The translations under genes and the position numbers were made by a program. The notes below the pieces were generated by a model that saw nothing but the letters and a program-made list of their open reading frames with translations, did not search any database and was not told where the DNA came from. Positions 20,481-27,969 of a stretch of 64,000 nt of DNA are shown here, piece after piece; the stretch's first letter is position 1; every line of letters starts with the position of its first letter. Source of the DNA: Alteriqipengyuania halimionae (GTDB taxonomy: Bacteria > Pseudomonadota > Alphaproteobacteria > Sphingomonadales > Sphingomonadaceae); NCBI RefSeq assembly GCF_009827575.1, contig NZ_WTYR01000001.1, positions 1,054,001-1,118,000 of the forward strand. Direction: 5' to 3'.

Positions 20481-21050
20481 ATGCAAATCTGGACAGGCCT
20501 TGGAAATCCCGGACCGCAATATGCGATGCACCGGCACAATGTCGGCTTCATGGCGATGGATGCGATTGCCGAAATCCATGGCTTCGGACCGGTGCAGAAG
20601 AAATTCTCCGGCTGGGTCCAGGAAGGCCGCGTTGGGCGCGAGAAGGTTTTGCTGCTGAAGCCCGCGACGTTCATGAACGAAAGCGGCCGCAGCGTCGGCG
20701 AGGCAATCCGCTTCTACAAGCTGGGCCCCGAGGCCCTCACCGTGTTCCACGACGAGCTCGACCTCGCCCCGTTTAAGGTCAAGGTGAAGCAGGGCGGCGG
20801 CCATGCCGGGCACAACGGGCTGCGCTCGATCGCCAACCACCTCGGCCCCGATTTCCGCCGCGTGCGGCTCGGGATCGGACATCCCGGCCACAAGGATCGC
20901 GTCCACGGCCATGTGCTGGGCAATTACGCCAAGCCCGAGATCGACGGACTGTCCGACATGCTCGCGTCCATCGGCGCAGAGGCCGGTTGGCTGGCCGATG
21001 GCGATGACGTGCGCTTCATGAACGACGTTGCATTGCGGATGCAGGGATGA
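20481..21050 (+). CDS. pth: peptidyl-tRNA hydrolase
   Basis: Pth releases peptides from stalled peptidyl-tRNA by cleaving the ester bond. The 189 residues match the family from WTGLGNPGPQYAMHRHNVGF (catalytic His in HRHNVG at about 20) through KPATFMNESGRSV and FHDELDLAPFKVKVKQGGGHAGHNGLRSI to the GHPGHKD loop. Ribosome site GGGAGG lies 6 bases before the ATG. Its stop overlaps the start of the following membrane-protein gene by 4 bp. Confidence 0.97.
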   Translation: MQIWTGLGNPGPQYAMHRHNVGFMAMDAIAEIHGFGPVQKKFSGWVQEGRVGREKVLLLKPATFMNESGRSVGEAIRFYKLGPEALTVFHDELDLAPFKVKVKQGGGHAGHNGLRSIANHLGPDFRRVRLGIGHPGHKDRVHGHVLGNYAKPEIDGLSDMLASIGAEAGWLADGDDVRFMNDVALRMQG

Positions 21051-21628
21051 CCGAATTCGATTACGTCTGCCTGTTCCTCGCCATCCCGGTGGGCCTCGCG
21101 CTGACCGAACTAGCGCAGGGGATATCCTTGGCCTTGCGCCGTCGGGATCAGATTTCGCTTGGTCGCCTCACCCCGCTCTTGCTGCTCTTCGTGCTGTTTC
21201 TCAGCGCGCTGATGATCGAAACTTTCTGGCAATTGCGCGAGCAGGTCGTGGTCAATGCCGGGCTCATTTTCGCCGGGCTCGTCTTCACGATCGTGTTCTA
21301 CGTCGCGGCTTCATTCGTGTTTCCCGAGCGCGCGGACGATCGCGTGTCGCTCGATGAATGGTTCATGCAGAGCCGCCGCTTCTCGCTCGGCGGCACGAGC
21401 GCGCTGGTGCTGATCGCATTCTTCACCTTCCTCCATTTCGACGTGCTGGAGACCGGCCGCGACGGTTGGATCGAGGTGATCGTCCTGCTGGCCTTCCTGG
21501 CGGTAGCGGCTTGGCCGATCGCCCGCGCCCTGCGCGCGCCGACCATCGCAAAGGCCCTGCGCGCGATGATCCTGCTCGATATCCTCTATGGCGCGCTGGT
21601 CATCACGATCATCGTGACGATGTCCTAA
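21047..21628 (+). CDS. predicted membrane protein of unknown function
   Basis: A 193-residue protein with about six hydrophobic helices (for example LFLAIPVGLALTELAQGISL, LTPLLLLFVLFLSALMIETF, LIFAGLVFTIVFYVAASFVF, WIEVIVLLAFLAVAAWPIA). I recognise no catalytic motif. It is translationally coupled to pth through an ATGA overlap, which says that the two are co-expressed but not that the functions are linked. Family unknown to me. Confidence 0.75.
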   Translation: MTEFDYVCLFLAIPVGLALTELAQGISLALRRRDQISLGRLTPLLLLFVLFLSALMIETFWQLREQVVVNAGLIFAGLVFTIVFYVAASFVFPERADDRVSLDEWFMQSRRFSLGGTSALVLIAFFTFLHFDVLETGRDGWIEVIVLLAFLAVAAWPIARALRAPTIAKALRAMILLDILYGALVITIIVTMS

Positions 21629-21708
21629 GCGGCGCTCCTTTGCCGCATCCACGCGGCTCTTCGCATTTTGGCCCCGGCGCGCTAGGCTCCCGAAGAGAGG
21701 AGACCGTC

Positions 21709-22698
21709 ATGCCCCCCATCACCCGCCGCTCGTTGCTCGCCGGCACTGCCGCCGGAGCCGCCCTCGCCACTTCGGTGCCGCTTGCCGCCAAGCTGGCGCA
21801 GGCCGAGCCGGACCTTTCGGGCAAGTCGATCCTGATCACCGGCTGCTCGTCGGGGTTCGGCTATGCCGGAGCGCTGTATTACGCGAGGGCCGGGGCGAAG
21901 GTCTTTGCGACGATGCGCAACACCCCGCGGCCCGAAGCCGAGGAACTGATGGCGATTGCCGAAAACGAGGGGCTCGACCTCGCGGTGCTGCGGCTCGATG
22001 TGCTGTACGATTACGAAATCGAGGATGCGGTCCGCCAAGCCGAACGGGATTCCGGCGGCGCGCTCGACGTGCTCGTCAACAATGCCGGGATCGGGATCAC
22101 CGGGCCGGTCGAGGTGCAGGACATGGAGGCGATGCAACTCGCCTTCGATACCAATGTGTTCGGCTATCACCGCATGGCGCGAGCGGTGCTTCCGGCGATG
22201 CGAGCAAGGGGAAGCGGACAGATATTCAACATCTCCTCGCAACTCGGCCGCGTGATCGCGCCGGGTGCGGGCCATTACTCCGCGACCAAGTTCGCGGTCG
22301 AGGCGATGAGCGAGCAGCTCGCCTACGAGCTCGTGCCGCACGGGATCGAGGTCACCATCATCGAGCCCGGCGGTTATCCGACCGAGATCTGGAAGAACCG
22401 CAATCGCTACAACAACGCCCTGAAAGCCCGCATTTCCCCCGAGCATGCCGAGGGCTATCCCGCCATGATTGCCCGGATGGGAACCGAGACCGGTGATGGA
22501 CGCGACACCGATGTCGACGATATCCCGCGCGCGATCGCAGAGATCATCGCCATGCCGCCAGGCACCCGCCCCCTCCGCCGCGCGGTGCATCCGCGCTTCA
22601 TCCCGCAGACCGCGATCAACGAGGTCAGCCGCAAAACGCAGCTCGACTGGCTGGGCGAAAGCGCCGCCGGCCCGTGGATCAGGGCGGTGTACGACTAA
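21709..22698 (+). CDS. SDR-family oxidoreductase with Tat-type leader
   Basis: A 329-residue short-chain dehydrogenase. The Rossmann motif is TGCSSGFG, followed by NNAGIG and the catalytic Ser and Tyr-x-x-x-Lys (NISSQLGRV, HYSATKFAVEA). Unusually it starts with a twin-arginine leader (ITRRSLLAGTAAGAALATSV) ending near residue 33, suggesting export of a folded, cofactor-loaded enzyme or membrane anchoring by an uncleaved leader. The substrate is unknown; relatives act on ketones or sugars. Start at 21709 has the ribosome site GAGAGGAG; the longer open frame upstream covers the preceding gene. Confidence 0.87.
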   Translation: MPPITRRSLLAGTAAGAALATSVPLAAKLAQAEPDLSGKSILITGCSSGFGYAGALYYARAGAKVFATMRNTPRPEAEELMAIAENEGLDLAVLRLDVLYDYEIEDAVRQAERDSGGALDVLVNNAGIGITGPVEVQDMEAMQLAFDTNVFGYHRMARAVLPAMRARGSGQIFNISSQLGRVIAPGAGHYSATKFAVEAMSEQLAYELVPHGIEVTIIEPGGYPTEIWKNRNRYNNALKARISPEHAEGYPAMIARMGTETGDGRDTDVDDIPRAIAEIIAMPPGTRPLRRAVHPRFIPQTAINEVSRKTQLDWLGESAAGPWIRAVYD

Positions 22699-22721
22699 AC
22701 GTCGGAAATTATTACAAATGG

Positions 22722-22785
22722 CGCGTTAACCAACGCGTATCCGACACGGAACTGGCGGAAGTGCGGGATTGGCATGGTTTGTGCT
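22722..22785 (+). promoter_or_regulatory. sigma-54-type promoter and upstream site of PEP-CTERM gene 1
   Basis: TGGCAT-N5-GTGCT at 22770-22785 fits the -24/-12 consensus TGGCAC-N5-TTGCW with one changed base in each half, 44 bp before the ATG. Upstream, CGCGTT-AACC-AACGCG (22722-22737) is a perfect inverted repeat containing GTTAACCAA, which recurs 46 bp before the -24 element of the second PEP-CTERM gene. Confidence 0.6.
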
Positions 22786-22828
22786 AATGTCCGGGCAATA
22801 AAGCTTTTTTCTGTTTCAGGGTCTCTCG

Positions 22829-23521
22829 ATGTTTCGCAAACTGTTTGCCGCCACGCTTGCCATGATTGCCATGGCGACGACCACCCCGGCATTGGCCGAT
22901 CCCATCACTCTGGGTGAGGACGATATCGGCACGACATTCTCGTTCGATTTCGATGGCTACACCGATGGCGACGACACGATCGAGGGGCTTACCTCGCAAA
23001 TCAGCTTCACGCTGCTCGGCATCTCGGACGACGGGCAGACCTACAATTTCGGCTACGACGCGGAAAACACGTCGACCACGTCGACCGGCACGCTGACGGG
23101 TTTCGCCTTCGACGTCGATCCGGACATCACCGGTGTCGACGCCAGCGGCACGTTCGATTTCGCGCAGCTGGACGGACGCTATCCGAACCAGATCGGCCAG
23201 GTCGATGTCTGCTTCAAGGCCAAGAAGGGCGGCTCTTGCGCCGGCGCCGGTTCGGGCAAGGACGGCCTGCAGAACGGTCAGTCCGGCACCGGCGCCTTTG
23301 CACTCTACTTCGCTAACCCTAATCCCGCGATCACCCTGTCGGACTTCTTCGTCCGCTATCAGGGCGTGAACGGAGATGGTTCGGCGTCGGGCAAGGTCAC
23401 CACGTCCAGCAGCAGCACCGGCGGCACCCAGGTGCCCGAACCGGGCATGCTCGGCCTGTTCGGGCTCGCATTGTGCGGCATCGGCGTGATGCGCCGCCGT
23501 CGGCGGGCCATCGCCGCCTAG
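22829..23521 (+). CDS. VPEP-CTERM sorting-domain protein 1
   Basis: A 230-residue exported protein. Signal peptide 1-23 (ATTTPALAD), a Thr/Ser/Asp/Gly-rich beta-like body with a CFKAKKGGSC pair of cysteines, then the C-terminal sorting signal VPEPGMLGLFGLALCGIGVMRRRRR: the PEP motif, a membrane helix and a basic tail. Such tails are processed by an exosortase and the protein is delivered to the surface or exopolysaccharide layer. No exosortase gene lies in this window. The promoter looks sigma-54 dependent. A terminator follows at 23548. Confidence 0.9.
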   Translation: MFRKLFAATLAMIAMATTTPALADPITLGEDDIGTTFSFDFDGYTDGDDTIEGLTSQISFTLLGISDDGQTYNFGYDAENTSTTSTGTLTGFAFDVDPDITGVDASGTFDFAQLDGRYPNQIGQVDVCFKAKKGGSCAGAGSGKDGLQNGQSGTGAFALYFANPNPAITLSDFFVRYQGVNGDGSASGKVTTSSSSTGGTQVPEPGMLGLFGLALCGIGVMRRRRRAIAA

Positions 23522-23547
23522 GTCCACCATTCGTTCGACAAGAACCG

Positions 23548-23581
23548 GGCGCCCTCTCCAGATGGAAGGGGCGCCTTTTTC
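23548..23581 (+). terminator. rho-independent terminator
   Basis: GGCGCCC and GGGCGCC form a 7-bp stem extended by partial pairing of CTCC with GGAA around AGAT, followed by TTTTT. It ends PEP-CTERM gene 1 and faces the convergent TPR gene. Confidence 0.85.
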
Positions 23582-23591
23582 GTAGGGTCGC

Positions 23592-25118
23592 TTAGCGCGC
23601 TTTTGCCTGGCGCAAATGGTCGGCAATGGCGCGATTGCGCGGGGCTAGCTTGGCTGCCTTTTCCAATAGCCGGATCGCCTCGTCACGGTCACCCCCTGTC
23701 TCAATCAGCAACCAGCCCACCGTATCGAGCACCGACGGGTTCTCGGGCGCCATGGCAAGAGCGCGCCGCGCGTATTGGAGGCCCCGCTTCGGGTTGCCCG
23801 ACTGGCCCAGGGCAAAGGCGAAATTGTTGAGAACCAGCACGTTCTCCTCGCCCGTTGCGGCGATGATCCGTTCGTAAGCCGAGATCGCCTCGCGCCAGTT
23901 GCCCGCTTTCATCGCAGCGTCGGCGGTCGCGACTTCTGCCGCGAGGCTTGCCGGCGAGGGAACGCGCGCGCGATCGCGATACGCTTTTGCCTTGGCCGAT
24001 CCGGTCTCTTGCGCAGCGCGAGCGGCCAGTGCGAGATCGGCTTGCGAGGCTTCGGCGCGATCGGCAAGCGGCCCGATCGTCGCCAGCGCCGATCCTGCAT
24101 CGCCGCTGCCGAGTTTCGCGCGCGCCATCAGTCGGCGGGCATAGGCGTTGCGCGGCTGCCGTCGCAGAACCGGTTGCAAGGTCGCCCTGGCCAATTCATA
24201 ACGCTCCAGCTCGACCAGCGCTTCGCCGTAGAGGATCTGCGCGTCGTCGCGGTCGGCGAGTGCTCGCTCGTTCGACTGGATGATGTCGCGGGCCTTCGCC
24301 CAATCGCCGCGCGCTCCCGCCAAACGGGCGCGCAGATACACGATGTCCGAACTATTGGACATTCGCCCGGCCGCATCCCCGATCAGCGCCTCTGCCTCGT
24401 CGAAAGAGCCGAGATCGCCCAGCACGCCTGCCTTGCCTATGAGCGCGGTCGGATTGTCCGGATACCGCTTGAGCGCCGAATCATACGCCGTAAGCGCGAC
24501 CCCGAGATCCCCCTCGGCGATTGCCACCCGACCCTGCGCGAGTTGCGCATCGAGCCCATCGGGTTCGACCTCGAGCGCCCGGTCGACCAACTCCCGCGCC
24601 CGAGCCAACGCACCGTTGCCGAGCGCGAAGATGGCATAGTCGGCCAACAGGCGCGACGTGGCATCGTCGCGCGCGGCACCCTCTCCGAACGCCTTGCCGG
24701 CCTCGGCAAGTTCACCTTTGCCCACACGCGCAACCGCGCGGATTCGCCATGCTTCCGCGCTTTTCTCGGGTGCGACATGTTCGATCGCTTCATCGAATTG
24801 CCGCCGAAGCAATGCGGCCTCGCCGAACAACAGCGGCGCATCGCCGGGCAGCCCATCGGCGGCCTCGAGTCGTTCGAGACTTGCATGCGCCCCCTCGCCG
24901 TCGCCAAGCGCCAGCTGCGTCCGTGCCAGCATGTCGAGCATGGCGACATCGCCCGGCCGGTCCTTGAGCCCTGAGACCAGATCGAGCCGTGCCTCGTCGT
25001 AGCGATGGTTCTCGAAGGCATCCTGCGCGCGCGCGAAACGGTCGGCCGGATCGGCCGAGCAAGCGACCAGCGCCAGAGCGGCAAGGGCCGGAACGAGATG
25101 AGTCGAACGAATTTTCAT
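23592..25118 (-). CDS. TPR-repeat lipoprotein, PrsT-like
   Basis: A 508-residue protein with a lipoprotein signal (LAALALVAC, lipid Cys about residue 21) and TPR-type helical repeats over most of its length (for example FARAQDAFENHRYDEARLDL, ALTAYDSALKRYPDNPTALI, AISAYERIIAATGEENVLVL). It resembles the PrsT group of TPR lipoproteins found with PEP-CTERM/exosortase systems, though PrsT is usually longer. It probably acts at the periplasmic side of a membrane as a scaffold. The start at 25118 is the Met before the signal sequence; the longer frame upstream is antisense to the small PEP-CTERM gene. It shares a divergent spacer with that gene. Confidence 0.83.
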   Translation of the reverse strand: MKIRSTHLVPALAALALVACSADPADRFARAQDAFENHRYDEARLDLVSGLKDRPGDVAMLDMLARTQLALGDGEGAHASLERLEAADGLPGDAPLLFGEAALLRRQFDEAIEHVAPEKSAEAWRIRAVARVGKGELAEAGKAFGEGAARDDATSRLLADYAIFALGNGALARARELVDRALEVEPDGLDAQLAQGRVAIAEGDLGVALTAYDSALKRYPDNPTALIGKAGVLGDLGSFDEAEALIGDAAGRMSNSSDIVYLRARLAGARGDWAKARDIIQSNERALADRDDAQILYGEALVELERYELARATLQPVLRRQPRNAYARRLMARAKLGSGDAGSALATIGPLADRAEASQADLALAARAAQETGSAKAKAYRDRARVPSPASLAAEVATADAAMKAGNWREAISAYERIIAATGEENVLVLNNFAFALGQSGNPKRGLQYARRALAMAPENPSVLDTVGWLLIETGGDRDEAIRLLEKAAKLAPRNRAIADHLRQAKAR

Positions 25119-25212
25119 GCTTTGCGCATACTTCGATGATCGAAATATTTGGTTATTGTCAAACCGTGCCGTTTCGGGACATCGGCTTGTCGGGAAAAAT
25201 GACAAACGCGCC

Positions 25213-25274
25213 GTTAACCAAGCCAACTTAACCATCGGAACCCGCAGAAACCCTCGTTTGGCACACGGCTTGCG
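25213..25274 (+). promoter_or_regulatory. sigma-54-type promoter and upstream site of PEP-CTERM gene 2
   Basis: TGGCAC-N5-TTGCG at 25259-25274 is a near-perfect -24/-12 element, 49 bp before the ATG. GTTAACCAA recurs at 25213-25221, 46 bp before the -24 box (45 bp in the first gene), and a second CTTAACCAT copy lies at 25227-25235. Confidence 0.7.
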
Positions 25275-25322
25275 TAGGACCTGGGTAAGTTTAACCGAAC
25301 CGCTTTGATAGGGGGATACACA

Positions 25323-25613
25323 ATGAAGAAGACTGCGATCGCCGTCAGCTTCGCCGTCGTCGCTTCGACGGTCGCGGCCTCTCCGGCCCACGCGACCTGG
25401 TGGGGTGACTGGGGTGGAAGCCATAACCATAGCAAATGGTGCGGGCACACGCCGCCTCCGCCTCCGCCCCCTCCGCCGCCGCCCCCGCCGCCGCCGCCTC
25501 CCCCGCCGCCGACTTCGGTGCCGGAACCGAGCATGCTCGGCCTCTTCGGGCTGGCCGCGATCGGTGCAGGCGCCGCGCACACGCGCCGCCGTCGCCGCAA
25601 GGACGACGAATAA
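25323..25613 (+). CDS. small VPEP-CTERM protein with a 20-proline run
   Basis: A 96-residue protein: signal peptide 1-24 (VVASTVAASPAHA), a short Trp/His-rich mature segment (TWWGDWGGSHNHSKWCGH), exactly 20 consecutive prolines, then TSVPEPSMLGLFGLAAIGAG and an Arg-rich tail. It is therefore a minimal exosortase substrate in which a rigid polyproline rod separates a His/Trp/Cys head from the sorting anchor. Polyproline of this length should need EF-P for translation. It is divergent from the 508-residue TPR gene and convergent with the second TPR gene. Confidence 0.87.
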   Translation: MKKTAIAVSFAVVASTVAASPAHATWWGDWGGSHNHSKWCGHTPPPPPPPPPPPPPPPPPPPPTSVPEPSMLGLFGLAAIGAGAAHTRRRRRKDDE

Positions 25614-25725
25614 GCTGCGATCCCACTAGGGATTATGACCGGGGCCGGGTTCTCATGAGAGAGCCCGGCCCCGGTTGCGTTCAAGTCTGGGAATACGCTG
25701 TCGGCAATGGCGTGATGTCGATCGC

Positions 25726-26736
25726 TCAGCCCAGCTGGTTTTCCAGCTGGGCGAGCATCGCTTCGGCGTCCTGATTGCCGGGGAATCGCCGTACCAGACG
25801 CTGCAGACGGTTAAAGGCGAGCTCGGTCTGGCCGAGTTTGTCCAGCGCGGTGATATAAAGGAAATTGTCGGACGGCAGGTTATCGAGATCGCTCTCGATC
25901 GGCTGCAGCAGGCTGCGCACCTCTTCCCAATTCTCGCGATCTCCGGCGAGCCGCGCCCGCATGACCGTAAATTCCATGCTCCCGCCGACGCGGGGCTTCG
26001 CATCGTCGAGCAAGGCGGCAAGTTCTTCATTCCGGCCGCTCAGGCCATAGGCGCGCGCGAGGCCGTAAAGCAGTTCCAGATCGCGCGGATAGCGATCGAC
26101 GCCCTCTTTCAGCTCGGCAATCGCGTCGTCGAAGCGGTCTTGCGCCACGGCGACATTGCCAACCGCGAGATACGTTCGCGACGCGTCGGGCGCGGATTTC
26201 TTGGCCATGGCGGCATAGCGCGCGGCGTCCCCGATCTCTTCGTCGCCCAAGCGAAACAGTGCGTAATCGGCATAGAGCCCGCCCTTCTCGCCCGGCCGAT
26301 CGAGCCCGGCCCGCATCGTATCACGCGCCTCGTCATAATCGCCTTCGGCGATCTGGATCTGCGCCCGGAGGTGATAGGCTTTCGCGCTTTCCTCTCCCTG
26401 GATCGCTTCCAATGCGAGTTCCGGTTGCCCGCGGTCGAGCTGCGCTTGTGCCATCAGAAACGGGTAGTCCTCCGGCACGTCTTCGAGCTTTGCGAGGTTG
26501 TCCAACTGCCTTTTTGCCCGATCGCCATCGCCGAGCTCGAGATACGTCCGCGCCAGCAGTTCGACCACGACGGGGTTTTTACGGTCCTGCTTGAGCGCGG
26601 CGACGAGATTCGTGCGCGCCTGGTCGAAATTACCGGCATCGTACGCGGCCTGGCCTGCGCTCAGATCCTCTCCGGCATCGCTTCCGCACGACGCGAGCGC
26701 CAGCGCACTCGCCGCAATCAAAATCCGAACCTTCAT
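25726..26736 (-). CDS. TPR-repeat lipoprotein, paralogue of the 23592-25118 protein
   Basis: A 336-residue lipoprotein (ASALALASC, lipid Cys near residue 17) with TPR-like repeats (AAYDAGNFDQARTNLVAALK, LRAQIQIAEGDYDEARDTMR, NVAVAQDRFDDAIAELKEGV). It is plainly related to the larger TPR protein: the same order of lipobox, a first repeat with the FDQARTNLVAALKQDRKNP pattern, and a GDGDRAK-type second repeat. The start at 26736 is the Met before the signal; the frame is open for 17 further codons. It is divergent from ychF with 81 bp between starts. Its location next to the PEP-CTERM genes suggests a shared export role. Confidence 0.82.
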   Translation of the reverse strand: MKVRILIAASALALASCGSDAGEDLSAGQAAYDAGNFDQARTNLVAALKQDRKNPVVVELLARTYLELGDGDRAKRQLDNLAKLEDVPEDYPFLMAQAQLDRGQPELALEAIQGEESAKAYHLRAQIQIAEGDYDEARDTMRAGLDRPGEKGGLYADYALFRLGDEEIGDAARYAAMAKKSAPDASRTYLAVGNVAVAQDRFDDAIAELKEGVDRYPRDLELLYGLARAYGLSGRNEELAALLDDAKPRVGGSMEFTVMRARLAGDRENWEEVRSLLQPIESDLDNLPSDNFLYITALDKLGQTELAFNRLQRLVRRFPGNQDAEAMLAQLENQLG

Positions 26737-26817
26737 CTCGTCCCCCGTCTGGCAATTCCAAGCTGTGCCGTCTAAGCGGCTGCGCAACCACTATCGCCCA
26801 AATATTAGGAAATTCCC

Positions 26818-27918
26818 ATGGGTTTCAAATGCGGCATCGTCGGACTGCCAAACGTCGGCAAATCGACCCTGTTCAACGCGCTTACCGAAACGCAGGCCGC
26901 GCAGGCCGCGAACTATCCTTTCTGCACGATCGAGCCCAATGTCGGACAGGTTTCGGTGCCCGACGATCGACTCGATAAAATCGCCGCGATCGGCGGCTCG
27001 GCCAAGATCATCCCGACCCAGCTCGCCTTCGTCGATATCGCTGGGCTGGTGAAAGGCGCGAGCAAGGGCGAAGGCCTCGGCAACCAGTTCCTCGCCAATA
27101 TTCGCGAGGTCGACGCGATCGTCCATGTGCTGCGCTGCTTCGAGGATGACGACATCCAGCACGTCTCGAACAAGGTCGATCCGCTGGCCGATGCCGAAGT
27201 CGTGGAAACCGAATTGCTGCTGGCCGATCTCGAAAGCCTCGAAAAGCGGGTCGAGAACGCCAAGCGTCGGGCGACCGGTGGCGACAAGGAAGCCAAGGCT
27301 CTCGTCAGCGTGCTAGGCCAGGCGCTCGAACTGCTGAAGGACGGCAAGCCCGCCCGCCTCGTCGAACCGGGCGATGACGAGGAAGCGCGCCTGTTGGAAC
27401 AGGCCCAGCTGCTCACCGCCAAGCCGGTGCTTTATGTCTGCAATGTCGCCGAAGAAGACGCTGCCAAGGGTAACGAGCTGTCCGACAAGGTGTTCGCCAA
27501 GGCCGAGGCCGAAGGGGCGCAAGCGGTGATCGTTTCCGCTGCGATCGAGGCCGAACTGGTCGCCATGGAAGGCGAGGAACGCGCCGAGTATCTGTCCGAG
27601 CTCGGACTCACCGAAAGCGGCCTCAACCGCATCATCGCCGCGGGCTATCGCCTGCTCGGCCTGCAGACCTTCTTCACCGTCGGTCCCAAGGAAGCGCGCG
27701 CCTGGACTTTTCCCGCCGGAGCAAAGGCTCCGCAGGCTGCGGGCGAGATCCACACCGATTTCGAACGCGGCTTCATCCGCGCCGAGACCATTGCCTTCGA
27801 CGACTACGTCGAACTCGGTGGCGAAAGTGCCGCGCGCGACGCGGGCAAATTGCGCCAGGAAGGCAAGGAGTATCCCGTGCAGGACGGCGACATCATGCTG
27901 TTCAAGTTCAACGTCTGA
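26818..27918 (+). CDS. ychF: redox-regulated P-loop ATPase YchF (Obg family)
   Basis: A 366-residue YchF/OLA1 protein. The P-loop is GLPNVGKSTLFNAL (residues 8-21), the switch II DIAGLVKGASKGEGLGN, and an altered G4 position (YVCNVAEED in place of NKxD), which explains the ATP rather than GTP preference of the family. The C-terminal TGS domain ends with YPVQDGDIMLFKFNV. YchF binds ribosomes and responds to oxidative stress. The ATG at 26818 follows AGGAAATTCCC. Confidence 0.96.
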   Translation: MGFKCGIVGLPNVGKSTLFNALTETQAAQAANYPFCTIEPNVGQVSVPDDRLDKIAAIGGSAKIIPTQLAFVDIAGLVKGASKGEGLGNQFLANIREVDAIVHVLRCFEDDDIQHVSNKVDPLADAEVVETELLLADLESLEKRVENAKRRATGGDKEAKALVSVLGQALELLKDGKPARLVEPGDDEEARLLEQAQLLTAKPVLYVCNVAEEDAAKGNELSDKVFAKAEAEGAQAVIVSAAIEAELVAMEGEERAEYLSELGLTESGLNRIIAAGYRLLGLQTFFTVGPKEARAWTFPAGAKAPQAAGEIHTDFERGFIRAETIAFDDYVELGGESAARDAGKLRQEGKEYPVQDGDIMLFKFNV

Positions 27919-27969
27919 AGATCATCCAAGCCAGCGTCCCGCGCTGCCAAGAATGAGGTTTCGCAGATC

